DNA from: Achromobacter deleyi
GTDB taxonomy: Bacteria; Pseudomonadota; Gammaproteobacteria; Burkholderiales; Burkholderiaceae_B
Assembly: GCF_016127315.1 (NCBI RefSeq)
Contig: NZ_CP065997.1
Coordinates: 1,302,001-1,366,000, forward strand
Direction of reading: 5' to 3'
DNA length: 64,000 nt
Each line of letters opens with the position of its first letter. Position 1 is the first letter of the stretch. The translations under genes were made by a program, and so were the position numbers. This document shows, piece by piece, positions 1-9,086 of this stretch. The notes beneath the pieces are model-generated. The model made no database searches and was not told where the DNA came from. It saw only the letters and a list, made by a program, of their open reading frames with translations.

Positions 1-1350
1 CCCCATCAGGCTGACGATGACAAAACTGAGGACGCTGACCGCCAGGCTGGCGTAGATGGGCGTGTTGGCCGCCAGGCCGTCCTTGATCATGAAGCCGATC
101 GCGGTGCCGCAGCCCAGCAGCATGCTGGCGATGGCGCCCGGCGTGGTGGCGCGGCGCCACCAGATGGCGCCCAGTATCGGCACCAGCATGCCGCCCACCA
201 GCAGGTTGTAGGCGCAGGTCAACGCGTTCAGCACGTCATCGACCGCCAGCGCGATGCCCAGCGTGGCCAGGCCGACCAGCAGCGTCACCAGGCGATGGCT
301 GCGCACCTGCGTGAAACCGCGTCCGCCGCGCAACGCCGGCAACAGGTCTTCGGACAGCACCGTCGCCGACGCCAGCATCGCCGCGCTGGCCGTGGACATC
401 ATCGCCGCCAGCGCCGCCGCGATCACCAGGCCGCGGATGCCTTCCGGCAGGCCCGCCTGCACGATGGCGGCAAAGGCGTTGTTGACGTTGGCCAGGTCGG
501 GCAGCAGCACCTTCGCCGTCATCCCGATCAACGCGCACACCAGGCCGTAGAGGATGCAATACAGGCCCGCCGCCGCGCCCGCCACCCGCGCCACGCGCTC
601 GCTGCGGGCGGTGAACACCCGTTGCCAGATGTCCTGGCCGATCAGGATGCCGAAGAAATAGATCAGGAAGTACGTCAGCACCGTGGGCCAGCCGATGCTG
701 GCGAGCTCGAAGCTGGCCGCCGGCAGTTTGGCCACCAGCTGGTCCCAGCCGCCAACCCGCGACAGGCAGATCGGCAGCAGGATGAACATCAGGCCGACGG
801 TCTTGATGAGGAACTGCACGATGTCCGTCAGCGTCAGCGACCACATGCCGCCCACCGCCGAGTACACCACCACCACGCCGCCGCCCACCAGGATCGACAG
901 CCAGAAGGGCAGGTCGAACAGCACCTGCATCACGGTGCCGATCGCGATCACCGAGGTGGCCGCCAGCATCAGCGCGTAGGCCATCATCACCACCGCGCTG
1001 ACGTGCTTGGTGCGCGCGCTGTAGCGGTACTCCAGGATCTGCGTCACGGTGAAGATGCGCAGCTTCAGCAGCGGCTTGGCCAGGAACACATTGAGCACGA
1101 TGATGCCCAGGCCCAGCATGGCGCACAGCCAGAAGCCGGAAATGCCGTACACATAACCCAGCCGGACCGTGCCGACCGTGCTGGCGCCGCCCAGGACGGT
1201 GGCCGCCATGGTGCCCATGTAGAAGCCCGGCCCCAGGTTGCGGCCCGCCACCAGGAAATCCTCGTGCGTCTTCGCCCGCCGCATGCCGTACCAGCCCAGC
1301 AGCAGCATGGCGGCCAGGTACAGCATCACGACGCCTATGTCCAAAACCAT
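1..1350 (-). CDS. Sodium:solute symporter (SSS family), partial
   Basis: The gene runs off the left edge; 450 codons are visible from the ATG, with no stop. The product is an inner-membrane Na+-coupled transporter: it is hydrophobic throughout, with about a dozen helical segments. Near the N-terminus it has the family pattern of a loop (DFLVAGRNLG) followed by a helix containing GGASTVGT, the region that forms the sodium/substrate site in LeuT-fold symporters. The substrate cannot be read from the sequence. Since the SSS family is usually about 460-500 residues, only a short C-terminus is missing. The gene is divergent from a LysR-type gene that starts 260 bp away, so the regulator probably controls this transporter (inference). 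Confidence 0.85.
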   Translation of the reverse strand, partial: MVLDIGVVMLYLAAMLLLGWYGMRRAKTHEDFLVAGRNLGPGFYMGTMAATVLGGASTVGTVRLGYVYGISGFWLCAMLGLGIIVLNVFLAKPLLKLRIFTVTQILEYRYSARTKHVSAVVMMAYALMLAATSVIAIGTVMQVLFDLPFWLSILVGGGVVVVYSAVGGMWSLTLTDIVQFLIKTVGLMFILLPICLSRVGGWDQLVAKLPAASFELASIGWPTVLTYFLIYFFGILIGQDIWQRVFTARSERVARVAGAAAGLYCILYGLVCALIGMTAKVLLPDLANVNNAFAAIVQAGLPEGIRGLVIAAALAAMMSTASAAMLASATVLSEDLLPALRGGRGFTQVRSHRLVTLLVGLATLGIALAVDDVLNALTCAYNLLVGGMLVPILGAIWWRRATTPGAIASMLLGCGTAIGFMIKDGLAANTPIYASLAVSVLSFVIVSLMG

Positions 1351-1609
1351 GTCCTTCCCCTTGTGTCGCCGCGTGCGTCGGCGGGCGCGCACGCTGATTG
1401 ACCGCCGCCGGCAAACAACTACTTTCGTAGAAGTGAATCCGGAAAACTCGCGCATTCCGGCGCCGATCGGCTCGCTCGCCGCCGGCGGCGTCGGCGTCGA
1501 TCCAAATCGGCAACTCCGGTGGAATAATAGGAATCCGCTCTTTTTCCATCCATATCTGGTTCGGAAAATTCACATCGACGTCCATCAATGTTTAGTCGGT
1601 AGTTACCCT
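1351..1609. promoter_or_regulatory. Divergent promoter region between symporter and LysR gene
   Basis: This 259-bp gap separates two divergent starts and must hold both promoters. It is less GC-rich than the flanks in its right half. A short dyad (CTAC, 4 nt, GTAG) lies at 1419-1430 and could be part of a LysR operator. I could not fix a -10/-35 pair with confidence. Confidence 0.35.
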
Positions 1610-2527
1610 ATGCTCTCGAACGTCTCCGACCTCGACCTGCGGCTGATCCGCGTCTTCCTGACCATCGTCGACGCCGGCGGCGTGTCGGCCGCGCAGGCGC
1701 TGCTGGGCGTGGGCCAGTCCACCATCAGCAGCCAGCTCGCCACCCTCGAAACCCGGCTCGGCTTCACGCTGTGCGAACGCGGCCGCGGCGGCTTTCGCCT
1801 GAGCGCCAAGGGGCAGCGTTTCGACAAGCTGGCGCGCCGCGCGCTGGCCTCGCTGGACGACTTCAGCGCGCAGGCGCGCAACATGCACCGGCAACTGGTG
1901 GGCAACCTGACGCTGGGCCTGATCGGCAACGCGACCATGGCGCAGAACGCGCGCATCGGCCACGCCATCGAGAGATTCCGCCGGCGCGACGAAGCGGTGC
2001 GCCTGTCGGTGCTGATCCGCAGTCCGCGCGAACTGGAAGAACTGATCCTGAAAGACGAGATGCAGGTCGCCATCGGCTACTTCCTGCACCGGGTGCCGAT
2101 GCTCGACTACACCACGCTGTTCCAGGAACGCCAGATCGCCTACTGCGGCGCCACCCATCCGCTGGCGGCGCGCGCCGGCCGCGTCACCGAACAGGACATC
2201 GCCGACGCCGACTGGACCTGGCGCACCTACCCCTTGCCCGAATCCTCGTTCGCCGGCCGGCCGCGCCACATCACCTCCGAGGCCGACAACATGGAGGCCG
2301 CGCTGATCCTGATCCTGTCGGGCGCGCACCTGGGCTACCTGCCCGAGCACTACGCGGCGCCGTACGTGGCCGCCGGCCTGCTGCACGCGCTGGACGCCAA
2401 CGCCTACCACTACGACGTCGAGATCAGCATGGTGGCGAAGCGCCGCAGCCACCTGGACGACATCGCCGCGGCCTTTCTCGAGGACATGCGCGCGGCCCTG
2501 CTGGACGCGTCGGCCCCGCCGCCGTGA
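1610..2527 (+). CDS. LysR-family transcriptional regulator
   Basis: A 305-residue protein. The N-terminal winged helix-turn-helix covers about residues 9-68 (core [19 protein letters not shown]), followed by the effector-binding alpha/beta domain. Total length is normal for the family. I chose the ATG at 1610 because the reading frame upstream of it is open only as low-quality sequence and the HTH begins right after it. The gene is divergent from the sodium/solute symporter, the usual layout for a LysR regulator and its target. It also sits 61 bp before panB in the same direction, but nothing in the sequence links it to pantothenate synthesis. Confidence 0.9.
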   Translation: MLSNVSDLDLRLIRVFLTIVDAGGVSAAQALLGVGQSTISSQLATLETRLGFTLCERGRGGFRLSAKGQRFDKLARRALASLDDFSAQARNMHRQLVGNLTLGLIGNATMAQNARIGHAIERFRRRDEAVRLSVLIRSPRELEELILKDEMQVAIGYFLHRVPMLDYTTLFQERQIAYCGATHPLAARAGRVTEQDIADADWTWRTYPLPESSFAGRPRHITSEADNMEAALILILSGAHLGYLPEHYAAPYVAAGLLHALDANAYHYDVEISMVAKRRSHLDDIAAAFLEDMRAALLDASAPPP

Positions 2528-2588
2528 TATACCTGTGCCGCGCGCGGCGTCCGCACCAGGCCGCGCGCGCCGCATACCAGGAGCCCGC

Positions 2589-3419
2589 ATGTCCACCACC
2601 GCCACCTTGAATTCCGCCGCCGCCGCGCCGCGCCGCATGACCGTCCCGGCCTTTCGCGCCCGCAAGCGCGCCGAGCCGCTGGTCATGCTCACCGCCTACA
2701 CCGCGCGCATGGCCGAACTGCTCGATCCCCACTGCGACGCGCTGCTGGTGGGCGACAGCCTGGCGCAGACCATCTACGGCCTGCCGTCCACCGTTCCGGT
2801 CACGCTCGACATGATGATCGCGCACGGCGCCGCCGTGGCGCGCGGCGCACGCCAGGCGCTGGTGGTGGTCGACATGCCCTTCGGCAGCTACGAGGAGAGC
2901 CCGGAGCAGGCCTTCCGCTCGGCCGCGCGGGTCCTGAAGGAAACGGGCGCCAGCGCGGTCAAGCTGGAGGGCGGCCAGGCCATGGCGCCCGCCATCGCCT
3001 ATCTGTCGGCGCGCGGCATTCCGGTCATGGCGCACATCGGCCTCACGCCGCAGGCGGTGAACATTCTCGGCGGCTACGGCGCGCGCGGCCGCGGCGACGC
3101 CGAATACGCCCGCATCGCGGCCGACGCCACGGCGGTGGCCGACGCCGGCGCCTTCGCGGTGGTGATCGAAGGCGTGGTCGAGCCGCTGGCGCTGGCCATC
3201 ACCGAAGCCATCGCCTGCCCCACCATCGGCATCGGCGCGTCGGCCGGCTGCGACGGCCAGGTGCTGGTGGTCGACGACATGCTCGGCATGTTCGACCGCA
3301 CCGCCCGCTTCGTGAAGCGCTACGACACCCTGTCGGCCCGCATCCAGGACGCCGCCCGCGAGTATGCCGCCGACGTGCGCGCGCGCCGTTTCCCCGAGGC
3401 GGAACACCTGTACGGCTAG
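2589..3419 (+). CDS. panB: 3-methyl-2-oxobutanoate hydroxymethyltransferase
   Basis: PanB (EC 2.1.2.11) transfers a hydroxymethyl group from 5,10-methylene-THF to alpha-ketoisovalerate to give ketopantoate, the first committed step of pantothenate and CoA synthesis, in the cytoplasm. The 276-residue protein has the family signatures in order: [12 protein letters not shown] near the N-terminus (metal site), [21 protein letters not shown], the VIEGVVE segment with the catalytic glutamate, and TIGIGAS near the C-terminus. The ATG at 2589 is preceded by CAGGAG. No panC partner follows within the window; in many proteobacteria panB and panC are adjacent, so here the pathway is split or PanC lies elsewhere. 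Confidence 0.95.
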   Translation: MSTTATLNSAAAAPRRMTVPAFRARKRAEPLVMLTAYTARMAELLDPHCDALLVGDSLAQTIYGLPSTVPVTLDMMIAHGAAVARGARQALVVVDMPFGSYEESPEQAFRSAARVLKETGASAVKLEGGQAMAPAIAYLSARGIPVMAHIGLTPQAVNILGGYGARGRGDAEYARIAADATAVADAGAFAVVIEGVVEPLALAITEAIACPTIGIGASAGCDGQVLVVDDMLGMFDRTARFVKRYDTLSARIQDAAREYAADVRARRFPEAEHLYG

Positions 3420-3518
3420 GCCGCCGGCGGCCGGGCGATCCGGCCCCGTCCGCGTTTGTCGCTAGAATCGAGCCATGCCTGATTTCCGCGCCCGCCGCGC
3501 ATCCTCCCTTCGCCAGCC

Positions 3519-4628
3519 ATGACGCCGCCCCGCCACGACACGCCCCAGCTGCAGGACGCAATCGCCGACGCGATCAGCACCGCCACGCGCGGCGCGGGCC
3601 GCGTCAACATCCTGGTCGCCGGCAAGACCGGCGTGGGCAAGAGCACGCTCATCAACGCGGTGTTCCGCGGCGACCTGGCCAAGACCGGCGCCGGCAAGCC
3701 GGTCACGCAGACCACGCAGGAATTCTCGCGGCCCGGCCATCCGCTCACCATCATCGACACTCGCGGCCTGGAGGTCGGCGACTACGCCCGTTCGCGCCAG
3801 CAACTGGCCGACCTGATCCGCGAGCGCGCCGCCTCGGATGACCAGGACCGGCACCTGCACGTGGCCTGGCTCTGCATCCAGGACAGCAGCCACCGCGTCG
3901 AGGATGCCGAGATCGAGCTGTGCGCGCTGCTGGCCGATGCCGGCATCCCGGTCATCGGCGTGCTCACCAAGGCCCGCAAGAACAGCCCCTTCCTGGAACA
4001 GGCGCGGGCGCTGCTGCCGCGCGCGCGCCAGGTGGTGGCGGTGCGCGCGCTGCCCGAACGCATCGAGGAACTGGACGCCGACCTGCCGCCGATGGGGCTG
4101 GACGCGCTGATCGAAGCCACCGCCGCCTTCATCCCCGAATCGCAGCAGCGCGCCTACGCCAACGCGCTTTCGACCCGCAACCAGAAAGCCCTGGAAGTAA
4201 AAAAAAAGCGGGCTGAAATAGAGGTGAACGTCGCCGCCGGCCTGGCCGCGTCGGCCGCCGCCGCGCCGATTCCGTTTTCCGACGCCGTGGCGCTGGTGCC
4301 GATCCAGGTCGGCATGATCGCCAAGATCGGCATCACCTTCGGCATGGAATTGAACACCGCCGCCATCAGCACGCTGGTGACGTCCACGCTGGGCGCGTCC
4401 GCGGCCACGCTGGTCGGTCGCTCGCTGGTGTCGGGCCTGCTGAAGTTCATCCCCGGCGCCGGCAGCGCGATCGGCGGCACCATCGCCGCCACCACCGCCG
4501 GCGCCATCACCAAACTGCTGGGCAACGCCTACATCGCGGTGTTGTACGACTTCTGCCAGAAGCATCCGGGCCAGGATCTCGACATCCCCATGATCACGCA
4601 GGCCCTCAAGCAACGCATGAAACCCTGA
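3519..4628 (+). CDS. P-loop GTPase with C-terminal DUF697-like hydrophobic domain
   Basis: A 369-residue protein. The N-terminal GTPase domain shows a Walker A/G1 motif GKTGVGKST at residues 35-43 and a G3 motif DTRG at 80-83. At the G4 position the sequence is TKAR (150-153) instead of NKxD, so the guanine-reading Asp is missing. After about residue 225 comes a hydrophobic region rich in Gly/Ala, like the DUF697 domain of YcjF-type and related GTPases that associate with membranes. The two parts are joined by a charged linker (KKKRAEIE) encoded in part by a run of nine A at 4199-4207. The cellular role is unknown. It stands alone between panB and a c-di-GMP gene. Confidence 0.75.
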   Translation: MTPPRHDTPQLQDAIADAISTATRGAGRVNILVAGKTGVGKSTLINAVFRGDLAKTGAGKPVTQTTQEFSRPGHPLTIIDTRGLEVGDYARSRQQLADLIRERAASDDQDRHLHVAWLCIQDSSHRVEDAEIELCALLADAGIPVIGVLTKARKNSPFLEQARALLPRARQVVAVRALPERIEELDADLPPMGLDALIEATAAFIPESQQRAYANALSTRNQKALEVKKKRAEIEVNVAAGLAASAAAAPIPFSDAVALVPIQVGMIAKIGITFGMELNTAAISTLVTSTLGASAATLVGRSLVSGLLKFIPGAGSAIGGTIAATTAGAITKLLGNAYIAVLYDFCQKHPGQDLDIPMITQALKQRMKP

Positions 4629-4683
4629 GCCTGTTACCCAACGCAAGTAGTGCCGCGAATCCCGCAACGCCTGCCCACTCCCA

Positions 4684-6765
4684 ATGATCATCGACCATTC
4701 CGACGTCATGTATCGGCACCTCGTGCAAGGTGTCGTTGACTACGCTATCTACATGTTGAACCCCGACGGCACCGTCGCCAACTGGAACGCCGGCGCCGAG
4801 CGTGCCAAGGGGTATACGCGGGACGAAATCGTGGGGCGGCATTTTTCCTGCTTCTACAGCCCCGCCGACCAGGCCTCGGGCCTGCCGGGACGCGGCCTGA
4901 ACATCGCCCGCGAGCAGGGCCGTTTCGAGGCCGAGGGCTGGCGCATCCGCAAGGACGGCACGCCGTTCTGGGCGCACGTGGTGATCGACGCCATCCACGA
5001 CGACGCCGGCGCGCTCATCGGCTACGCCAAGATCACGCGCGATTGCACCGAACGCCGCGAGCGCGAACTGCAGGTGCTGCACGCCAAGGAACTGGCCGAG
5101 CGCTACAACAGCGAACTGACCTCGCTGTCGAGCTTCCTGGAAGCCGTGGTCTCGCACATCCCGTCCTGCGTGCTGGTGCTGGACGCGGTGTCGCGCCGCA
5201 TCCTGCTGGCCAACCGGCAGACCGAAAACGTCTTCGGCGCGCGCCGCGATCAGATGCAGGGCCACACCATGCAGCAATGCCTGCCGCCCGCGGTCCATGA
5301 ATTCTTCGAGCGCCTGACCAACGACGCCCTGCGCTCCGACGGCGCCTTGCGCGAAGCCGGCCAGGAAGAGGTCATCACCGAACGCGGCCCGCGCACGCTG
5401 CGCAGCAAGACGCTGGTGTTCCACAGCAGCGATCCGCGTTCGCGCTACGTGCTGCTGATCGCCGACGACATCACCGACGAGAACGCGGCCCAGGCCCAGG
5501 TGCGCTACATGGCGCACCACGACACGCTCACCGGCATTCCCAACCGCCGCCTGTTCCGCGAACGGCTGCTCAAGGCGCTCTCGCCCGAGGGCCGGGAACG
5601 CAGCGCCGCGGTGCTGTGCCTGGACCTGGACAACTTCAAGAGCGTCAACGACACGCTCGGCCACCAGTACGGCGACGAACTGCTGCGCCAGTTGGCCCGC
5701 CGCCTGGCCAAGAACCTGCGCGAGCAGGACACCCTGGCGCGCCTGGGCGGCGACGAATTCGCGGTGGTGCTGCCCGGCATCGACAAGACCGACGACCTGC
5801 GCCAGATGGCCCAGCGCCTGATCGACGCGGTGCGCGAACCCTTCCAGGTCGACGGCCACACCGTGCCGGTCAGCGTCAGCATCGGCATCGCCCGCGCCAC
5901 CGCGCAAGAGTGCGGCGCCGACCACCTGCTGCGCTACGCCGACATGGCCCTGTACGAAGCCAAGCGCAATGGCCGCAACTGCCTGGCGTTCTTCAAGCCC
6001 GAAATGGAAGCGGCCGCGCTCAAGCGCCACGAAATGGAGATGGACCTGCGCCAGGCCATCCTGTCGCAGCAGCTGCAGCTGTACTACCAGCCCATCAAGG
6101 ACGCCAGCCATGTCCGCACGGTGGGGCGCGAAGCGCTGATGCGCTGGCAGCACCCGGCCAAGGGCCTCATCATGCCCAACGACTTCATCCCGATCGCCGA
6201 AGAGACCGGGCTGATCCACGAGCTGGGCGCCTTCACGCTGCACGAAGCCTGCCGCGAAGCCATGACGTGGGACGCGCACGAAACCGTGGCGGTGAACCTG
6301 TCGGCCACGCAGTTCACCAACAACGCGCTGGTCTCGCTGGTGGAATCGGCCCTGGCCACGTCCGGCCTGCCGGCGCGGCGGCTGGAGCTGGAGATCACCG
6401 AATCGGTGCTGCTGGCCAACTCCGAAGCCAACCTGACCACGCTCAACCGGCTCAAGCAGCTGGGCGTGAAAGTGGCGCTGGACGATTTCGGCACCGGCTA
6501 TTCCTCGCTGGGTTACCTGCGCACCTTCGAGTTCGACAAGATCAAGATCGACAAGTCCTTCACGCAGGACGTCGAATCGAGCAAGGAGGCGCTGGCCATC
6601 ATCCGCGCCATCAACGGCATCGGCCGCAGCCTCGACATCCCCACCACCGCCGAGGGGGTGGAGACCGCGGCCCAGCTGGAAAGGCTGACGCAGGAAGGCT
6701 GCTCGCACTTCCAGGGCTTCCTGCTGGGGCGGCCGGTGTCGCACGAGCCGCCGCAACCCGAATAG
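4684..6765 (+). CDS. PAS-PAS-GGDEF-EAL c-di-GMP turnover protein
   Basis: This 693-residue protein has no clear membrane segment. Two PAS domains (about residues 10-125 and 150-265) are followed by a diguanylate cyclase domain with an intact GGDEF at 355-359 and an inhibitory-site RxxD (REQD) exactly five residues before it. A phosphodiesterase domain with EAL at 483-485 ends the protein. The later EAL landmarks are present: NLSATQF, ELEITES, ALDDFGTG, the KIKIDKSF lysine and the AEGVE glutamate. Both catalytic halves therefore look competent by motif, and the PAS domains presumably choose the direction in response to a redox, oxygen or ligand signal (inference). The gene is monocistronic and lies 55 bp after the GTPase gene. 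Confidence 0.92.
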   Translation: MIIDHSDVMYRHLVQGVVDYAIYMLNPDGTVANWNAGAERAKGYTRDEIVGRHFSCFYSPADQASGLPGRGLNIAREQGRFEAEGWRIRKDGTPFWAHVVIDAIHDDAGALIGYAKITRDCTERRERELQVLHAKELAERYNSELTSLSSFLEAVVSHIPSCVLVLDAVSRRILLANRQTENVFGARRDQMQGHTMQQCLPPAVHEFFERLTNDALRSDGALREAGQEEVITERGPRTLRSKTLVFHSSDPRSRYVLLIADDITDENAAQAQVRYMAHHDTLTGIPNRRLFRERLLKALSPEGRERSAAVLCLDLDNFKSVNDTLGHQYGDELLRQLARRLAKNLREQDTLARLGGDEFAVVLPGIDKTDDLRQMAQRLIDAVREPFQVDGHTVPVSVSIGIARATAQECGADHLLRYADMALYEAKRNGRNCLAFFKPEMEAAALKRHEMEMDLRQAILSQQLQLYYQPIKDASHVRTVGREALMRWQHPAKGLIMPNDFIPIAEETGLIHELGAFTLHEACREAMTWDAHETVAVNLSATQFTNNALVSLVESALATSGLPARRLELEITESVLLANSEANLTTLNRLKQLGVKVALDDFGTGYSSLGYLRTFEFDKIKIDKSFTQDVESSKEALAIIRAINGIGRSLDIPTTAEGVETAAQLERLTQEGCSHFQGFLLGRPVSHEPPQPE

Positions 6766-6786
6766 GCCGCGGCGCCCCGGCGCGGC

Positions 6787-7857
6787 TCAGTCCTTGAGCA
6801 GCGCCTGGTTGGCGCGGGCCGCGGCCTGCGCGGCGGCCTGGCGGCCACGCACGAGTTCGAACAGGTTCTTCGGATCGGCCAGGCGCGGCGCCACTTCCAC
6901 CCGCGTGCCGATGCCGTGCTTGACCGCGCTGTCGCGCAGCCAGCGCAGCGCCGAGAAGTCCTCGAGCGCGAAGCCGACGGAGTCGAACACGGTGATGTCG
7001 CGATCGCCCTGGCGGCCGGCGCTCTGGCCCGTCAGCACGCGCCACAGCTCGGTCACCGCGAAGTCGGCGGGCATCTGCTGCAGGTCGCCCTCGATGCGCG
7101 TTTGCGGCTCGTATTCGACGAACACCGGACCCGCGCGCAGCACGTCGGCGTGCAGCTCGGTCTTGCCCGGGCAGTCGCCGCCCACGGCGTTGATGTGCAT
7201 GCCCGGCTCGATCATGTCGGCGGTCAGGATGGTGGCGTAGGCCTTGTCGGCCGTCACCGTGGTCACGATGTCCACGCCCCTGGCGGCCGCGGCGGTGCTG
7301 TCGAAGCGTCGCAGGCGCAGGCCGGGCACGCCGGCCAGGTTGCGTTCGAGCTTGTCGGTGGCGGCCGGATCGACGTCGTACAGGTGCAGCGTGTCGATGC
7401 CCAGGATGTGATGGAACGCCAGCGCCTGGAATTCGCTTTGCGCGCCATTGCCGATCAAGGCCATGCTGCGCGAGCCCGGACGGGCCAGGGCGCGGGCGGC
7501 CAGCGCCGACGTGGCGGCGGTGCGCAGCGCGGTGGTCAGCGTCAGTTCGCTGATCAACAGCGGTTCGCCGGTGTTGACCTGTGCCAGCGCGCCAAAGGCC
7601 ATCACGGTGCTCAGGCCGGCCGTCGGGTTGCCGGGATGGCCGTTGACGTACTTGAAGCTGTAGAGGTCATTGTCGGCCGTGGGCATCAGTTCGATCACGC
7701 CGGTCGCCGAATGGCTGGCGACGCGCGCGCTCTTGTCGAACTCCTGCCAGCGCAGGAAATCGGCCAGCAGATAATCCAGCAGATCCTCGAATACCTTGCG
7801 CGGGCCCTGTGCGGCCACGATCTTCGCGACGTCGGTGGTGGTGAGCAGTGTCGTCAT
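6787..7857 (-). CDS. ocd: Ornithine cyclodeaminase
   Basis: A 356-residue member of the ornithine cyclodeaminase/mu-crystallin family. Such enzymes convert L-ornithine to L-proline and ammonia using bound NAD+ (EC 4.3.1.12). The dinucleotide-binding motif is visible as LIGNGAQSEFQ, and the conserved acidic segment NAVGGDCPGKTEL carries the catalytic Asp. The ATG at 7857 is preceded by a GGGGA ribosome site; an in-frame alternative start 17 codons upstream has none. It lies downstream of, and in the same direction as, a LysR gene with a 172-bp gap, so it may be that regulator's target or simply a neighbour. Related family members act on other amino acids, so substrate specificity is inferred from overall likeness. 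Confidence 0.85.
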   Translation of the reverse strand: MTTLLTTTDVAKIVAAQGPRKVFEDLLDYLLADFLRWQEFDKSARVASHSATGVIELMPTADNDLYSFKYVNGHPGNPTAGLSTVMAFGALAQVNTGEPLLISELTLTTALRTAATSALAARALARPGSRSMALIGNGAQSEFQALAFHHILGIDTLHLYDVDPAATDKLERNLAGVPGLRLRRFDSTAAAARGVDIVTTVTADKAYATILTADMIEPGMHINAVGGDCPGKTELHADVLRAGPVFVEYEPQTRIEGDLQQMPADFAVTELWRVLTGQSAGRQGDRDITVFDSVGFALEDFSALRWLRDSAVKHGIGTRVEVAPRLADPKNLFELVRGRQAAAQAAARANQALLKD

Positions 7858-8029
7858 TATTTTCCCCTGATGTTTCGGTACAGAAATTCTGTCCGATGCC
7901 CAGGTCAATGCCTAGCGCCCACTTTCCACACAAAATGCTAGGAACCTGCCATTCTGGCAACCGCCGATGCCACTTGTCGCAATCCGGCCGTGGCACTGCT
8001 GGTAATCCCTGATATGCCGCGAACGGCGC

Positions 8030-8974
8030 CTAAACCGCGTCACTCGCGCGCAACTCCGCCGGCAGATGCTCGCGCATGACCTCGATGAAACGCCGCAGCC
8101 GGGCCGGCTGCAAGCGCGACGGCGCGTAGATCAGGTAGACGGGCAAGGGCGGGGCGAACCAGTCCGGCGCCAGCTGCACCAGCCGGCCGCTGGCCAGATC
8201 ATCGCGCAGCGCCCAGGCCGACGCGATGCCCACGCCCAGGCCCAGCAACGCCGCCTTGCGCAGCGCGTACAAGCCGTCGGTGGACAGGCGCGGCACGATG
8301 TCGATGCACACCACCTCGCCGGTGCGCACGTGCGTCAGGCTGACTTCATCGCGGTAGAACGTGCGCAGCGCCAGCCACGGCAGCGCCGCCAGTTCGGACG
8401 GATGCAGGGGCAGGGGGCCGTCGCCCAGCAGCGATGGCGCCGCCATGACGCTGCGCGACACCTGGCCCAGCTTGACCGCCACCACCGACGGATCCTGCAC
8501 CGGCCCGACCTTGATCGCGCAATCGATGTTCTCGGCGATGAAATCCGGCACGCGGTCGTGCAGCAGCCATTCCACCCGCATCCTTGGATACTGGCGCAGG
8601 TAGTGCGCCAGCGCCTCCATGAACTGGTTCTGGCCGAACGCGTGCGGCGCCACCACCCGCAGCGATCCGGCCAGTTCCTCGCCGGCGCCGCGCACCTCGC
8701 TCTCGAGCGAGTGCCAGGTGGTCATCAGTTCCCTGGCCCGCTCGTAGCAACGCTGGCCGTCGTCGGTCAGCCGGATCGCATGGGTCGAGCGCTGCAGCAG
8801 CCGCACCCCCAGCGTGCGCTCCAGCAGTTGCAGCCGGCGGCTGACCGTGGGCTGCGTCGCCCCCAGCTGCGAGGCAGCCGCCGACAGGCTGCCGGCCTCC
8901 ACGATACGTATGAAGGTTTCGAGCAACAGCAGGCGGTCGGTGCCGGTCGCAGCGGGCAGGGCGGGGATGGTCAT
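8030..8974 (-). CDS. LysR-family transcriptional regulator
   Basis: A 314-residue protein with an N-terminal winged HTH (about residues 12-70, core LGATQPTVSRRLQLLERTLG) and a LysR substrate-binding domain. The MTIPALP start at 8974 was chosen because the 63 codons upstream in the same frame read as low-quality sequence. It is divergent from the MFS transporter that starts at 9087; the 112-bp gap between them would hold both promoters. The HTH type (TQPTVSRR) places it in the CrgA-like group, whose members often control a neighbouring exporter or oxidoreductase (family knowledge). Confidence 0.88.
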   Translation of the reverse strand: MTIPALPAATGTDRLLLLETFIRIVEAGSLSAAASQLGATQPTVSRRLQLLERTLGVRLLQRSTHAIRLTDDGQRCYERARELMTTWHSLESEVRGAGEELAGSLRVVAPHAFGQNQFMEALAHYLRQYPRMRVEWLLHDRVPDFIAENIDCAIKVGPVQDPSVVAVKLGQVSRSVMAAPSLLGDGPLPLHPSELAALPWLALRTFYRDEVSLTHVRTGEVVCIDIVPRLSTDGLYALRKAALLGLGVGIASAWALRDDLASGRLVQLAPDWFAPPLPVYLIYAPSRLQPARLRRFIEVMREHLPAELRASDAV

Positions 8975-9086
8975 ACGCTCATCGTATAACGGATCTACCC
9001 GGCGGACGGCTACCCACGGCCCGGGCAGACGCTCAGAATCTGCGCCGTACCCCCTTCGCGGCATCTTTCCTGAACGGAACCCCCTC

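Noticed and set aside
1238-1609. An N-terminal extension of 124 codons on the first LysR gene
   Set aside because: The extension overlaps the start of the divergent symporter and its promoter region, and LysR proteins begin a few residues before the HTH.
3428-3445. GC-rich hairpin after panB as a terminator
   Set aside because: GGCCGG/CCGGCC arms form easily in this GC-rich DNA, and no T-run follows.
4606-6756. A 716-codon minus-strand frame across the GGDEF-EAL gene
   Set aside because: It is an antisense shadow of a gene with complete catalytic motifs, and its composition is typical of shadow frames.
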